DNA of 64,000 nt from positions 1 to 64,000 of the forward strand of contig DASXES010000033.1 of NCBI GenBank assembly GCA_036489975.1. The letters run 5' to 3'. The DNA is from Roseiarcus sp036489975. Lineage in GTDB: Bacteria; Pseudomonadota; Alphaproteobacteria; Rhizobiales; Beijerinckiaceae. Below the pieces are notes generated by a model. That model was not told the DNA's origin and made no database searches. It worked only from the letters and a program-made list of their open reading frames with translations. The translations under genes and the position numbers were made by a program. Within the stretch, counting starts at the first letter, position 1. The number at the start of each line of letters is the position of its first letter. This document shows, piece after piece, positions 1 through 6,931 of the stretch.

Positions 1-174
1 CTCGACAAATTGCCACTCGACAAAGTTCGGCCTTTTGAAGACGGGCTCCTCGCTTTTCTGCGGGGCAAGAATCCGGATATTCTGGATTCGATCCGCTCCT
101 CCAACGATCTGCCCAATGACGTCGAGGCCAAGCTCAAGAAGGCGGTCGAAGCTTACGCCGGGACCTTTGCCTAA
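1..174 (+). CDS. atpA: ATP synthase F1 subunit alpha, 3' end
   Basis: The window opens inside a reading frame in frame 1 that runs to a TAA at 172-174. The 57 visible residues (ending EAYAGTFA) resemble the C-terminus of bacterial F1 alpha subunits, including the helical FLRGKNPDILDSIR-type segment. The alpha subunit forms the alpha3beta3 catalytic head of the F1Fo ATP synthase with AtpD. Its position, 66 nt before atpG and followed by atpD and atpC, is the standard alphaproteobacterial order, which supports the call. The nucleotide-binding part lies outside the window. Confidence 0.93.
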   Translation, partial: LDKLPLDKVRPFEDGLLAFLRGKNPDILDSIRSSNDLPNDVEAKLKKAVEAYAGTFA

Positions 175-240
175 GATGAGCCGATTCCTCACCGAGCCGT
201 GCGCCGGTCCTCAAACGTTTGCACGCGGAGGCGTTGAGCG

Positions 241-1107
241 ATGCCGTCGCTAAAGGAGCTTCGGAACCGGATCGCGTCGGTCAAGTCGACGCAGAAGATC
301 ACCAAGGCCATGCAGATGGTTGCGGTGTCGAAGCTGCGTCGCGCGCAAGCCGCGGTCGAAGCGGCGCGTCCCTATGCCGACCAGGTGGAAACGGTGCTGA
401 CGAATTTGGCGGGCGCCGCGACCGATGGCCAGGGCCCGCGCCTGCTGATCGGCAGCGGCTCCGACCAGACTCACCTGCTGCTTGTATGCACGGGCGAGCG
501 CGGGCTGTGCGGCGCCTTCAATACCGCCATCGTGCGCCTCGCGCGCGAAAAGGCCAATTCGCTCGCGGGGCAAGGCAAGACGGTCAAGATTCTTTGCGTC
601 GGCAAGAAGGGCTATGATCAGCTGCGCCGCACGCATGAGCGGCAGATTCTCGAGCTGATCGATCTGCGCGCGGTGCGTACGATCAACTACGCGACAGCCA
701 AGCCCATCGCCGACAAGGTGATCGCGCTGTTCGAGAATGGCGAGTTCGATGTCTGCACGCTGTTCTACTCGCGCTTCAGGTCGGTGATCGCCCAGATCCC
801 GACCGCCCAGCAGCTTATCCCCCCCGAGCTTGGCGCGAAAGACGAGAACGCCCCGGTTTACGACTACGAGCCTGACGAGGGGGAAATCCTCGCCGAGTTG
901 CTGCCGCGCGCGGTCACCGTGCGCGTCTATCGCGGATTGCTCGAGAATCAGGCTTCGTTCTTCGGCGCGCAGATGAGCGCCATGGACAACGCCACCCGCA
1001 ACGCCGGCGAAATGGTTCAGAAGTACACGCTTCGCTACAACCGCACCCGCCAGGCGATGATCACCAAGGAATTGATCGAGATCATCTCCGGCGCCGAGGC
1101 CCTCTGA
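241..1107 (+). CDS. atpG: ATP synthase F1 subunit gamma
   Basis: This 288-aa protein is the central rotor stalk of F1, which couples proton flow through Fo to ATP synthesis in the alpha3beta3 head. The N-terminus MPSLKELRNRIASVKSTQKI and the C-terminal MDNATRNAGEMVQ / YNRTRQAMITKELIEI helix are the conserved gamma signatures; these two long helices form the rotating coiled coil. Length is normal for the family. The ATG at 241 follows a GGAG a few bases upstream (about 227-230). It sits between atpA and atpD in one operon. The only uncertain point is the exact start. Confidence 0.97.
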   Translation: MPSLKELRNRIASVKSTQKITKAMQMVAVSKLRRAQAAVEAARPYADQVETVLTNLAGAATDGQGPRLLIGSGSDQTHLLLVCTGERGLCGAFNTAIVRLAREKANSLAGQGKTVKILCVGKKGYDQLRRTHERQILELIDLRAVRTINYATAKPIADKVIALFENGEFDVCTLFYSRFRSVIAQIPTAQQLIPPELGAKDENAPVYDYEPDEGEILAELLPRAVTVRVYRGLLENQASFFGAQMSAMDNATRNAGEMVQKYTLRYNRTRQAMITKELIEIISGAEAL

Positions 1108-1153
1108 CCGGGCCCGTCGCCATCCGTAAAGTTAGGAACGAGGACGTCAACTC

Positions 1154-2593
1154 ATGGCCAATGTCTCCAACGCCACCGGCCGCGTCACCCAGGTGATCGG
1201 CGCCGTCGTCGACGTCAAGTTCGACAGCTACCTGCCCCCCATTCTCAATGCGCTCGAGACGGACAACAACGGCAATCGCCTCGTGCTCGAAGTCGCGCAG
1301 CATCTGGGCGAGAACACGGTGCGCTGCATCGCCATGGACATCTCCGAGGGTCTGGTGCGCGGCCAGGAAGTCACGGACACCAACGGGCCGATCTCGGTGC
1401 CGGTCGGCGAGGGCACGCTCGGGCGCATCATGAACGTGATCGGCGAACCCGTGGATGAAGCCGGGCCGATCAAGATGGACGAGCGGCGCGCCATCCATCA
1501 GCCAACCCCCCCCTATGTCGATCAGTCGACCGATGCCCAGATCCTCATCACCGGCATCAAGGTTGTCGACCTGCTCGCGCCTTACGCCAAGGGCGGCAAG
1601 ATCGGCCTATTCGGCGGCGCTGGTGTGGGCAAGACGGTGCTGATTCAGGAGTTGATCAACAACGTCGCCAAGACTCACGGCGGCAATTCGGTGTTCGCGG
1701 GCGTCGGCGAACGGACCCGCGAGGGCAATGATCTCTACCACGAATTCATCGAATCGAAGGTCAATGCCGATCCGCATGATCCCAACTCGAACGTCAAGTC
1801 GAAATGCGCTTTGGTGTTTGGCCAGATGAACGAGCCGCCTGGCGCCCGTATGCGAGTCGGTCTGGCCGGCGTCACCGTCGCTGAACATTTCCGCGACCAG
1901 GGCCAGGACGTGTTATTGTTCATCGATAATATTTTCCGCTTCACCCAGGCCGGTTCGGAAGTGTCTGCGCTGCTCGGCCGCATTCCTTCTGCGGTCGGCT
2001 ACCAGCCGACGCTCGCCACCGACATGGGCGCGCTGCAGGAGCGCATCACCACGACGACGAAGGGGTCGATCACCTCGGTGCAGGCGATCTATGTTCCCGC
2101 CGACGACCTGACCGACCCGGCCCCGGCGACCTCATTCGCCCATCTTGACGCAACGACGGTTCTATCGCGCGCGATTTCGGAAAAAGGCATCTACCCGGCG
2201 GTCGATCCGCTCGACTCGACTTCGCGCATGCTGACCGCCGCGATTGTCGGCGAGGAACATTACGCCGTCGCTCGCCAGGTGCAGCAGGTGCTGCAGCGCT
2301 ACAAGGCGCTGCAGGACATCATCGCGATTCTCGGCATGGACGAACTGTCGGAAGAGGACAAGCAGACGGTCGCCCGCGCCCGCAAGATCGAACGCTTCCT
2401 GTCACAGCCCTTCGACGTCGCCGCCGTGTTCACCGGAACGCCCGGTGTGCAGGTGAAGATCGAGGACACCGTCAAGGGCTTCAAGGGCATCGTCGAAGGC
2501 AAGTACGACAGTCTGCCCGAGGCCGCCTTCTACATGGTCGGCACGATCGAGCAGGCCGTCGAGAAGGCCAAGAAGCTGGCGGCCGAGGCTTAG
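1154..2593 (+). CDS. atpD: ATP synthase F1 subunit beta
   Basis: This 479-aa catalytic beta subunit of F1Fo ATP synthase carries the Walker A loop GGAGVGKT at residues 154-161, followed by the GERTREGNDLYHE segment that bears the catalytic glutamate, the LLFIDNIFRFTQAGSEVS Walker B region and the ALLGRIPSAVGYQPTL stretch. Length is typical. It is 46 nt after atpG and 24 nt before atpC, so it belongs to the same operon. The ATG at 1154 begins MANVSNATGRVTQVIGAVVD, a normal alphaproteobacterial start. No truncation or missing catalytic residue is visible. Confidence 0.98.
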   Translation: MANVSNATGRVTQVIGAVVDVKFDSYLPPILNALETDNNGNRLVLEVAQHLGENTVRCIAMDISEGLVRGQEVTDTNGPISVPVGEGTLGRIMNVIGEPVDEAGPIKMDERRAIHQPTPPYVDQSTDAQILITGIKVVDLLAPYAKGGKIGLFGGAGVGKTVLIQELINNVAKTHGGNSVFAGVGERTREGNDLYHEFIESKVNADPHDPNSNVKSKCALVFGQMNEPPGARMRVGLAGVTVAEHFRDQGQDVLLFIDNIFRFTQAGSEVSALLGRIPSAVGYQPTLATDMGALQERITTTTKGSITSVQAIYVPADDLTDPAPATSFAHLDATTVLSRAISEKGIYPAVDPLDSTSRMLTAAIVGEEHYAVARQVQQVLQRYKALQDIIAILGMDELSEEDKQTVARARKIERFLSQPFDVAAVFTGTPGVQVKIEDTVKGFKGIVEGKYDSLPEAAFYMVGTIEQAVEKAKKLAAEA

Positions 2594-2617
2594 CGCCGCG
2601 TCTCGGGGGGCGAGCCC

Positions 2618-3016
2618 ATGCCGACTTTCCATTTCGAACTCGTGTCGCCGGACAAGGTGCTGTTCAACGGCTCCGCTCAGGCGGTGCTCGTGCCGGGCGC
2701 GGAAGGCGATTTCCAGGTGCTCAGCGATCACGCGCCGGTGATGACATCGATGCGTCCCGGCGTGGTCGGCATCGACGACGCCGAGGGCAAGCACCGTCGT
2801 GTTTTCGTGCGCGGCGGCTTCGCCGACGCGAGCAAGGAAGGTCTCATCCTGCTTGCGGAAACAGCCGTTCCCTTCGAGGACTTGAGCCCCGACATGCTCG
2901 GGGAGGAGATCAAGAACGCGGAGGAAGACCTCGCCGACGCGAACCAAGAGCAGAAGCGCCTTGCCCAGGAGAAGCTCGACCGCCTGCGCGAGCTCAAGGA
3001 TGCGATCAAGCTTTAG
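2618..3016 (+). CDS. atpC: ATP synthase F1 subunit epsilon
   Basis: This 132-aa protein is the epsilon subunit, which sits at the foot of the gamma stalk and can restrain ATP hydrolysis. The N-terminal beta-sandwich is recognisable by FELVSPDKVLF and VLVPGAEGDFQVLSDHAPVM. The C-terminal part is a helical, charged segment (EEDLADANQEQKRLAQEKLD). A run of G just before the ATG (2604-2611) provides a ribosome binding site. It closes the atp operon. A 13-bp sequence covering its stop codon is repeated immediately downstream (3013-3025 and 3031-3043). Confidence 0.96.
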   Translation: MPTFHFELVSPDKVLFNGSAQAVLVPGAEGDFQVLSDHAPVMTSMRPGVVGIDDAEGKHRRVFVRGGFADASKEGLILLAETAVPFEDLSPDMLGEEIKNAEEDLADANQEQKRLAQEKLDRLRELKDAIKL

Positions 3017-3043
3017 AGCGAGATGCGAGCTTAGAGCGAGATG
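3013..3043 (+). repeat. Short direct repeat at the atpC stop codon
   Basis: The 13-mer TTAGAGCGAGATG occurs at 3013-3025, overlapping the atpC stop, and again at 3031-3043, an 18-bp period. It looks like a local duplication of the gene end. No function is implied. Confidence 0.6.
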
Positions 3044-3068
3044 GTGGCGAAAGATTCGCCCTGTTCGT

Positions 3069-3437
3069 ATGACCCGCGAAGACTATGACGCATTCTGCGC
3101 GAGCCTTGCGCACGCGACTCACGTCGTCCAATGGGGCGATGCGAGCGTCTGGAAGATCGGCGGCAAGGTGTTCGCCATCGGCGGCTGGTCCCACGGCGAG
3201 GATTTCGCCGTGACGTTCAAGTGCTCCGAGACGAGCTTCGCAATCCTGAAAGAGCTGCCGGGCGCGCGCCCCGCGCCCTATCTCGCCTCGCGCGGCCTGT
3301 CCTGGATCCAGCGCTTCGACGCGCGCTCGCTCAGCGATCATGATCTCAAGGACTATGTGCGCCGGAGCCACGCCATGATCCTTGCGGCGCTGCCCAAGAA
3401 GACCCAACGCGCTTTGGCGGCGCCCGCCTCGCGATGA
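3069..3437 (+). CDS. MmcQ/YjbR family protein
   Basis: A 122-aa protein of the MmcQ/YjbR (DUF419) family, small alpha/beta proteins with a CyaY-like fold whose biochemical role is not established. The motifs WGDASVWKIGGKVFAIGGW, TFKCSE, PAPYLASRGLSWI and LKDYVRRSHAMI are the family pattern. The ATG at 3069 gives MTREDYDAF, the usual N-terminus; the open frame extends further upstream but there overlaps atpC. Its 3' end overlaps the next gene by 4 bp (ATGA at 3434-3437), so the two are probably translated together. DNA binding is sometimes suggested for the family but nothing here proves it. Confidence 0.82.
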   Translation: MTREDYDAFCASLAHATHVVQWGDASVWKIGGKVFAIGGWSHGEDFAVTFKCSETSFAILKELPGARPAPYLASRGLSWIQRFDARSLSDHDLKDYVRRSHAMILAALPKKTQRALAAPASR

Positions 3438-4405
3438 CCGCCGTCACGCCTTCCGACATCAGCGCAGCCTATGCGCACATCCGCGACCATATCCGCCGCA
3501 CGCCGATCCTCGAGACGGCTTCGCCGATCGGCGGCGCGCCGCCGCTGTCGCTGAAGCTGGAATGCCTTCAGGCGACCGGCTCGTTCAAGGCGCGCGGGGC
3601 CTTCCACAATCTTCTGACCCGACCGGCGGCCAAGATAGGGTGCGCCACCGCCTCTGGCGGCAATCACGGCGCGGCCGTCGCCTTCGCCGCCCACAAGCTT
3701 GGGGTCCGTGCGCGTGTATTCGTGCCGGAAACGGCGCCGGGCGCGAAGATCTCCAAGATCAAGGCTTATGGCGCCGAGGCCGTTATCGGCGGCGCGTCCT
3801 ATGCCGTAGCCCAGGAGCGCTGCGACGCCTATGTCGCGCAGAGCGGCGCGCTCCTTATCCATCCTTATGACGCGGTCGAGACGATCGCCGGCCAGGGGAC
3901 GGTTGCGCTCGAATGGGAGGAGGACCTCGAACGAGCCGGGCTCGAGAAACTCGACACGGTCCTTATTGCGGTCGGGGGCGGCGGGCTCGTCGCCGGCGCG
4001 GCCGCCTGGTTTCAGGGCCGAGTCAAGGTCATCGGCGTCGAGCCGGAAGGTTCGCGCGCGCTCCACGCCGCGCTCGAGGCGGACAGGCCGGTTGACGTGA
4101 CCGTCAACTCGCTCGCCGCCGATTCGCTCGGCGCGAAGCGCATTGGCGAGCTCGATTTCGATATCGCCAGGACTTTCGTGAGCGGCGTGGTCCTGGTCAA
4201 GGACGCCGCGATCGCCGATGCGCAACGCCGGCTGTGGACGGATCATTCAATCATCGCCGAGCCGGGCGGCGCGGCGGCTTTCGCCGCCATCGCAAGCGGC
4301 GCCTATCAGCCCGAGCGCGACGAGCGGGTCGGCGTTCTCGTCTGCGGCTCCAATGCGGATCTCGCCGCGTTCGCCGCGGCGCTCGCTGCTGGGGCGACGC
4401 CTTAA
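3434..4405 (+). CDS. Threonine/serine dehydratase-like PLP enzyme
   Basis: A 323-aa fold-type II PLP enzyme of the threonine dehydratase/serine racemase group, expected to deaminate a hydroxy-amino acid to a 2-oxo acid. The PLP lysine lies in the GSFKARGAF motif near residue 50, the substrate loop is SGGNHGAAVA, and the phosphate-binding glycine loop is AVGGGGLVAG. There is no C-terminal ACT regulatory domain, so it is the short, catabolic-type form rather than biosynthetic IlvA. Substrate (threonine, serine or 3-hydroxyaspartate) cannot be decided. It overlaps the YjbR-like gene by 4 bp. Confidence 0.85.
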   Translation: MTAVTPSDISAAYAHIRDHIRRTPILETASPIGGAPPLSLKLECLQATGSFKARGAFHNLLTRPAAKIGCATASGGNHGAAVAFAAHKLGVRARVFVPETAPGAKISKIKAYGAEAVIGGASYAVAQERCDAYVAQSGALLIHPYDAVETIAGQGTVALEWEEDLERAGLEKLDTVLIAVGGGGLVAGAAAWFQGRVKVIGVEPEGSRALHAALEADRPVDVTVNSLAADSLGAKRIGELDFDIARTFVSGVVLVKDAAIADAQRRLWTDHSIIAEPGGAAAFAAIASGAYQPERDERVGVLVCGSNADLAAFAAALAAGATP

Positions 4406-4436
4406 GAGGTTTGCGAACGAGGGTGTGGCCGCCGGC

Positions 4437-5381
4437 TCACGCCAGCGGAAAAAGGCTGCTCAAGACATAGATCCAGACGATGAGCGTGCCGATCGAGCAC
4501 AAGGTCGTGAGGGAAACGGTCGCGGCTACGGTCGACTCCTCGCAGCGATATTCGCCCGAAAGGATGTAGACCGTCTTGGCGGTCGGAACCGCCGCGCACA
4601 CGACGGCTGCGATGAGGTAGAGGGGCTCGAGCCGGAGCGCAATCGAAAGGCCCAGGACGATGAGCGGCATCAGCCCGAGCTTGACCGCCGCAAGCGCGGC
4701 CGAGCGGCCAATGCTGGCCCGCAGGTTCTCTATCGACACGCCGAGGCCGATGGCGAAAAGCGCGCAAGCCGTCAAGGCGTCCGCCAAGATTCGGAGATAG
4801 GCGTCGACCGGTCCGGGCATCGGAACGCCTGCCGCGGCCCAGGCGACGCCGACCAGGGTCGACAACACCATGGGGTTCACGATCACGTGGCGCGCGAGCT
4901 TCCCGGGCGCGAAGACCGATCTGCCCGAGCGCTGGGGGTCGAGCTCCTGTATGATAACCGCCGCGGGGAACATGACCACCGCGACAAACACCGTCGCGAT
5001 CGCCGCGGGCAGGACCGCCGGGGGGCCGTAAGTCGCCTGGAGGACCGGAAGCGCGACAAAGCCGGTGTTCGTCATCGAAGCGGCCCATCCCTGCATCGCC
5101 GCCTCGGCAAGCCCCTGGCCGCGGAGTGCGCGAAGCGCGGCGAAGACGATGGCGAAGCACAGCAGGGACCCGCCGCCAAACGCCATGAGAAAGCGCCACG
5201 CCATTAGCGATCGCGCGGGCTCGTGCGCGATCGTGACGATCAAAAGCGCCGGCATCGCGACGTTATAAGCGAAATGGATCAAGGCGTCGGAGAGGTCGCG
5301 CGCGACATATCCGAGCGCGCCGGCGAGCCATCCGGTCAGTATCACCGCGAACACCGGGAGGATGAGATTGGCGACTTCCAT
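4437..5381 (-). CDS. AEC family transporter (auxin efflux carrier-like permease)
   Basis: A 314-aa integral membrane protein with about ten hydrophobic segments, beginning MEVANLILPVFAVILTGWLAG. The pattern of the AEC family is clear: LPVLQATYGPPAVLPAAIA in the middle and AAVVCAAVPTAKTVYILSGEY near the C-terminus. Members export or import small organic acids and similar anions; the substrate is unknown here. The frame stays open upstream to 5714 but that part reads through the tRNA-Gln gene, so the ATG at 5381 is preferred. It is convergent with the dehydratase gene and stands alone. Confidence 0.86.
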   Translation of the reverse strand: MEVANLILPVFAVILTGWLAGALGYVARDLSDALIHFAYNVAMPALLIVTIAHEPARSLMAWRFLMAFGGGSLLCFAIVFAALRALRGQGLAEAAMQGWAASMTNTGFVALPVLQATYGPPAVLPAAIATVFVAVVMFPAAVIIQELDPQRSGRSVFAPGKLARHVIVNPMVLSTLVGVAWAAAGVPMPGPVDAYLRILADALTACALFAIGLGVSIENLRASIGRSAALAAVKLGLMPLIVLGLSIALRLEPLYLIAAVVCAAVPTAKTVYILSGEYRCEESTVAATVSLTTLCSIGTLIVWIYVLSSLFPLA

Positions 5382-5581
5382 TGTCTTCAAACCTGGCCAA
5401 TTCGGCAGACTGCTATCACCCTTCGGCAATGTCACGCTGAGGCGGGTGTAGGAGGGCGGACAGTTCGGCGAGGTCTTCTTGGGGGGGACAAATTTCGTTC
5501 GGCCCGGACGTTGCGATGGAGGGGATCGCGAACTATTGTCCGGCCCGCTTTCCGCTGGGCTCGACAAGCCCTGCGGCGCGT

Positions 5582-5656
5582 TGGGGCGTAGCCAAGCGGT
5601 AAGGCAGCGGATTTTGATTCCGCCATACGGAGGTTCGAATCCTCCCGCCCCAGCCA
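5582..5656 (+). tRNA. tRNA-Gln (anticodon TTG)
   Basis: A complete 75-nt cloverleaf. The acceptor stem pairs 5582-5588 with 5646-5652, G5653 is the discriminator, and CCA is encoded at 5654-5656. The D stem is GCC/GGC (5591-5593/5603-5605). The anticodon stem is GCGGA/TCCGC around a 7-nt loop with TTG at 5614-5616. The T arm is GGAGG-TTCGAAT-CCTCC (5629-5645). A decayed sulfatase gene begins about 200 bp downstream. Confidence 0.97.
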
Positions 5657-5849
5657 ATGATTTCATTGCACTACCGCGCAACGTCTCCGGTTTCTGTGAA
5701 ATGAAAGTCGGCACGAGGGCGAAAATGCTTGCCTTTTAATCACAAACGACAAGGACTAACTGGCCGGAACGAATATTCCGCTCTCGCCAGGGGAAAGGAA
5801 GATAGGAACTCCGCGCGGAAGACGGGTCTGCGCACAAGGGGTATTTGCC

Positions 5850-6160
5850 TCAGTATCGGGCAAACCGTTTTCGCCTATGTTCCATTCACCCAGCCGCCAC
5901 GGCGCGCCTGACCCGTCGCGTGCGTTCACCGGCGAGACCGGCCATCGGCAATTCGCCGACATGCTGGCCGAGATGGACTGCAATTCCGGGCGGATCATCG
6001 ACGAAGTGTCCAAGCTCGGGATCGAAACGACACGATCGTCATCTTCAGCAGCGACAATGGACCGGAGGAAACGAGCCGGCCCGTGGACAGGGACCTGTGT
6101 GACGGCGATGGAGACCAGCCCCGGTCTGGCGAAGGCCCCACTGAACTGCTGGGGCAGCCT
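5850..6160 (+). pseudogene. Sulfatase (arylsulfatase) remnant, multiply frameshifted
   Basis: Pieces of one arylsulfatase-like protein follow each other in family order but in different frames. A segment with FAYVPFTQP (about 5868-5896) is followed in another frame by TGETGHRQFADMLAEMD and SGRIIDEVSKLGIE (to about 6025). A further frame then gives DTIVIFSSDNGPEE (from 6029), and the frame returns with AGPWTGTCVTAME (about 6075-6115). These match the alkaline-phosphatase-superfamily sulfatase pattern, including the SDNGPE metal-site motif. The N-terminal half with the formylglycine signature and the C-terminus are missing, so no functional enzyme can be made. It is convergent with kdpE. Confidence 0.72.
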
Positions 6161-6244
6161 CTGTGATGTCGAACGCGCGCCAACATCGAAACTTCCTCGT
6201 TGCTCTCTGGCTGAGATACAATCCTGCGCCTGGCGCGTGGCGGT

Positions 6245-6931
6245 TTACGCTTCCAAGACACGATACCCGACGCCAGGCTCCGTCTTGATGATTGTCGGCG
6301 AAGTCGGGTCGCGCTCTATCTTGGCTCGAAGCAGCCCGATGAAGACCCGCAGATATTGGGTGTCCTGGACATGCGCCGGCCCCCAGACCGTTCGAAGAAT
6401 CTGAGCGTGTGTGACAACCCTGCCGGCGTTACGGAGAAGGACGGCGAGAAGGTCGTATTCCTTCGGCGTCAGCCGGATCGGGACGCCGTCGCGGGTCACC
6501 AAGCGGCGCTCGAAGTCCATGACAACGCCATCGACCGCCACGCTTTTCAGGCCCTTTGCTTGTCCAGCCTTGCGCCGCAGCGCGGTGCGCATCCTCGCGG
6601 TTAATTCGCCGATCCCAAACGGTTTCTCAACATAGTCATCGGCGCCGAGGTCGAGCGCTTCGATCTTCTCCGCCTCCCGGTCGCGGGCGGAAAGGATGAT
6701 GACCGGCGCATCGGAGAACAATCGCACTTCCCGCAGCACATCTTTGCCATCGCGGTCCGGCAGGCCCAGGTCGAGGACAATCAGATCCGGCGCTCCGGTC
6801 GCGGCAAGCTTCAGAGCGGCTGCGCCGGATTCCGCGGTGAACGACTCGTAACCTGCGGCGTTAAGCGCAACCGTCAGGAGCCGCAGGATTTGCGGCTCGT
6901 CATCGACGATGAGAATGCGCGGGCCTTTCAT
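6245..6931 (-). CDS. kdpE: KDP operon response regulator KdpE
   Basis: A 228-aa OmpR-type response regulator. The receiver domain starts MKGPRILIVDDEPQ, with the phospho-acceptor Asp54 in LIVLDLGLPD. The C-terminal winged helix includes RLVTRDGVPIRLTPKEYDLL and the tail SPTIIKTEPGVGYR, typical of KdpE. It is phosphorylated by KdpD and activates the kdp promoter under potassium limitation or osmotic stress. Its ATG at 6931 overlaps the kdpD stop by 4 bp, indicating translational coupling. The frame is open further upstream inside kdpD but those residues are a shadow. Confidence 0.95.
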   Translation of the reverse strand: MKGPRILIVDDEPQILRLLTVALNAAGYESFTAESGAAALKLAATGAPDLIVLDLGLPDRDGKDVLREVRLFSDAPVIILSARDREAEKIEALDLGADDYVEKPFGIGELTARMRTALRRKAGQAKGLKSVAVDGVVMDFERRLVTRDGVPIRLTPKEYDLLAVLLRNAGRVVTHAQILRTVWGPAHVQDTQYLRVFIGLLRAKIERDPTSPTIIKTEPGVGYRVLEA

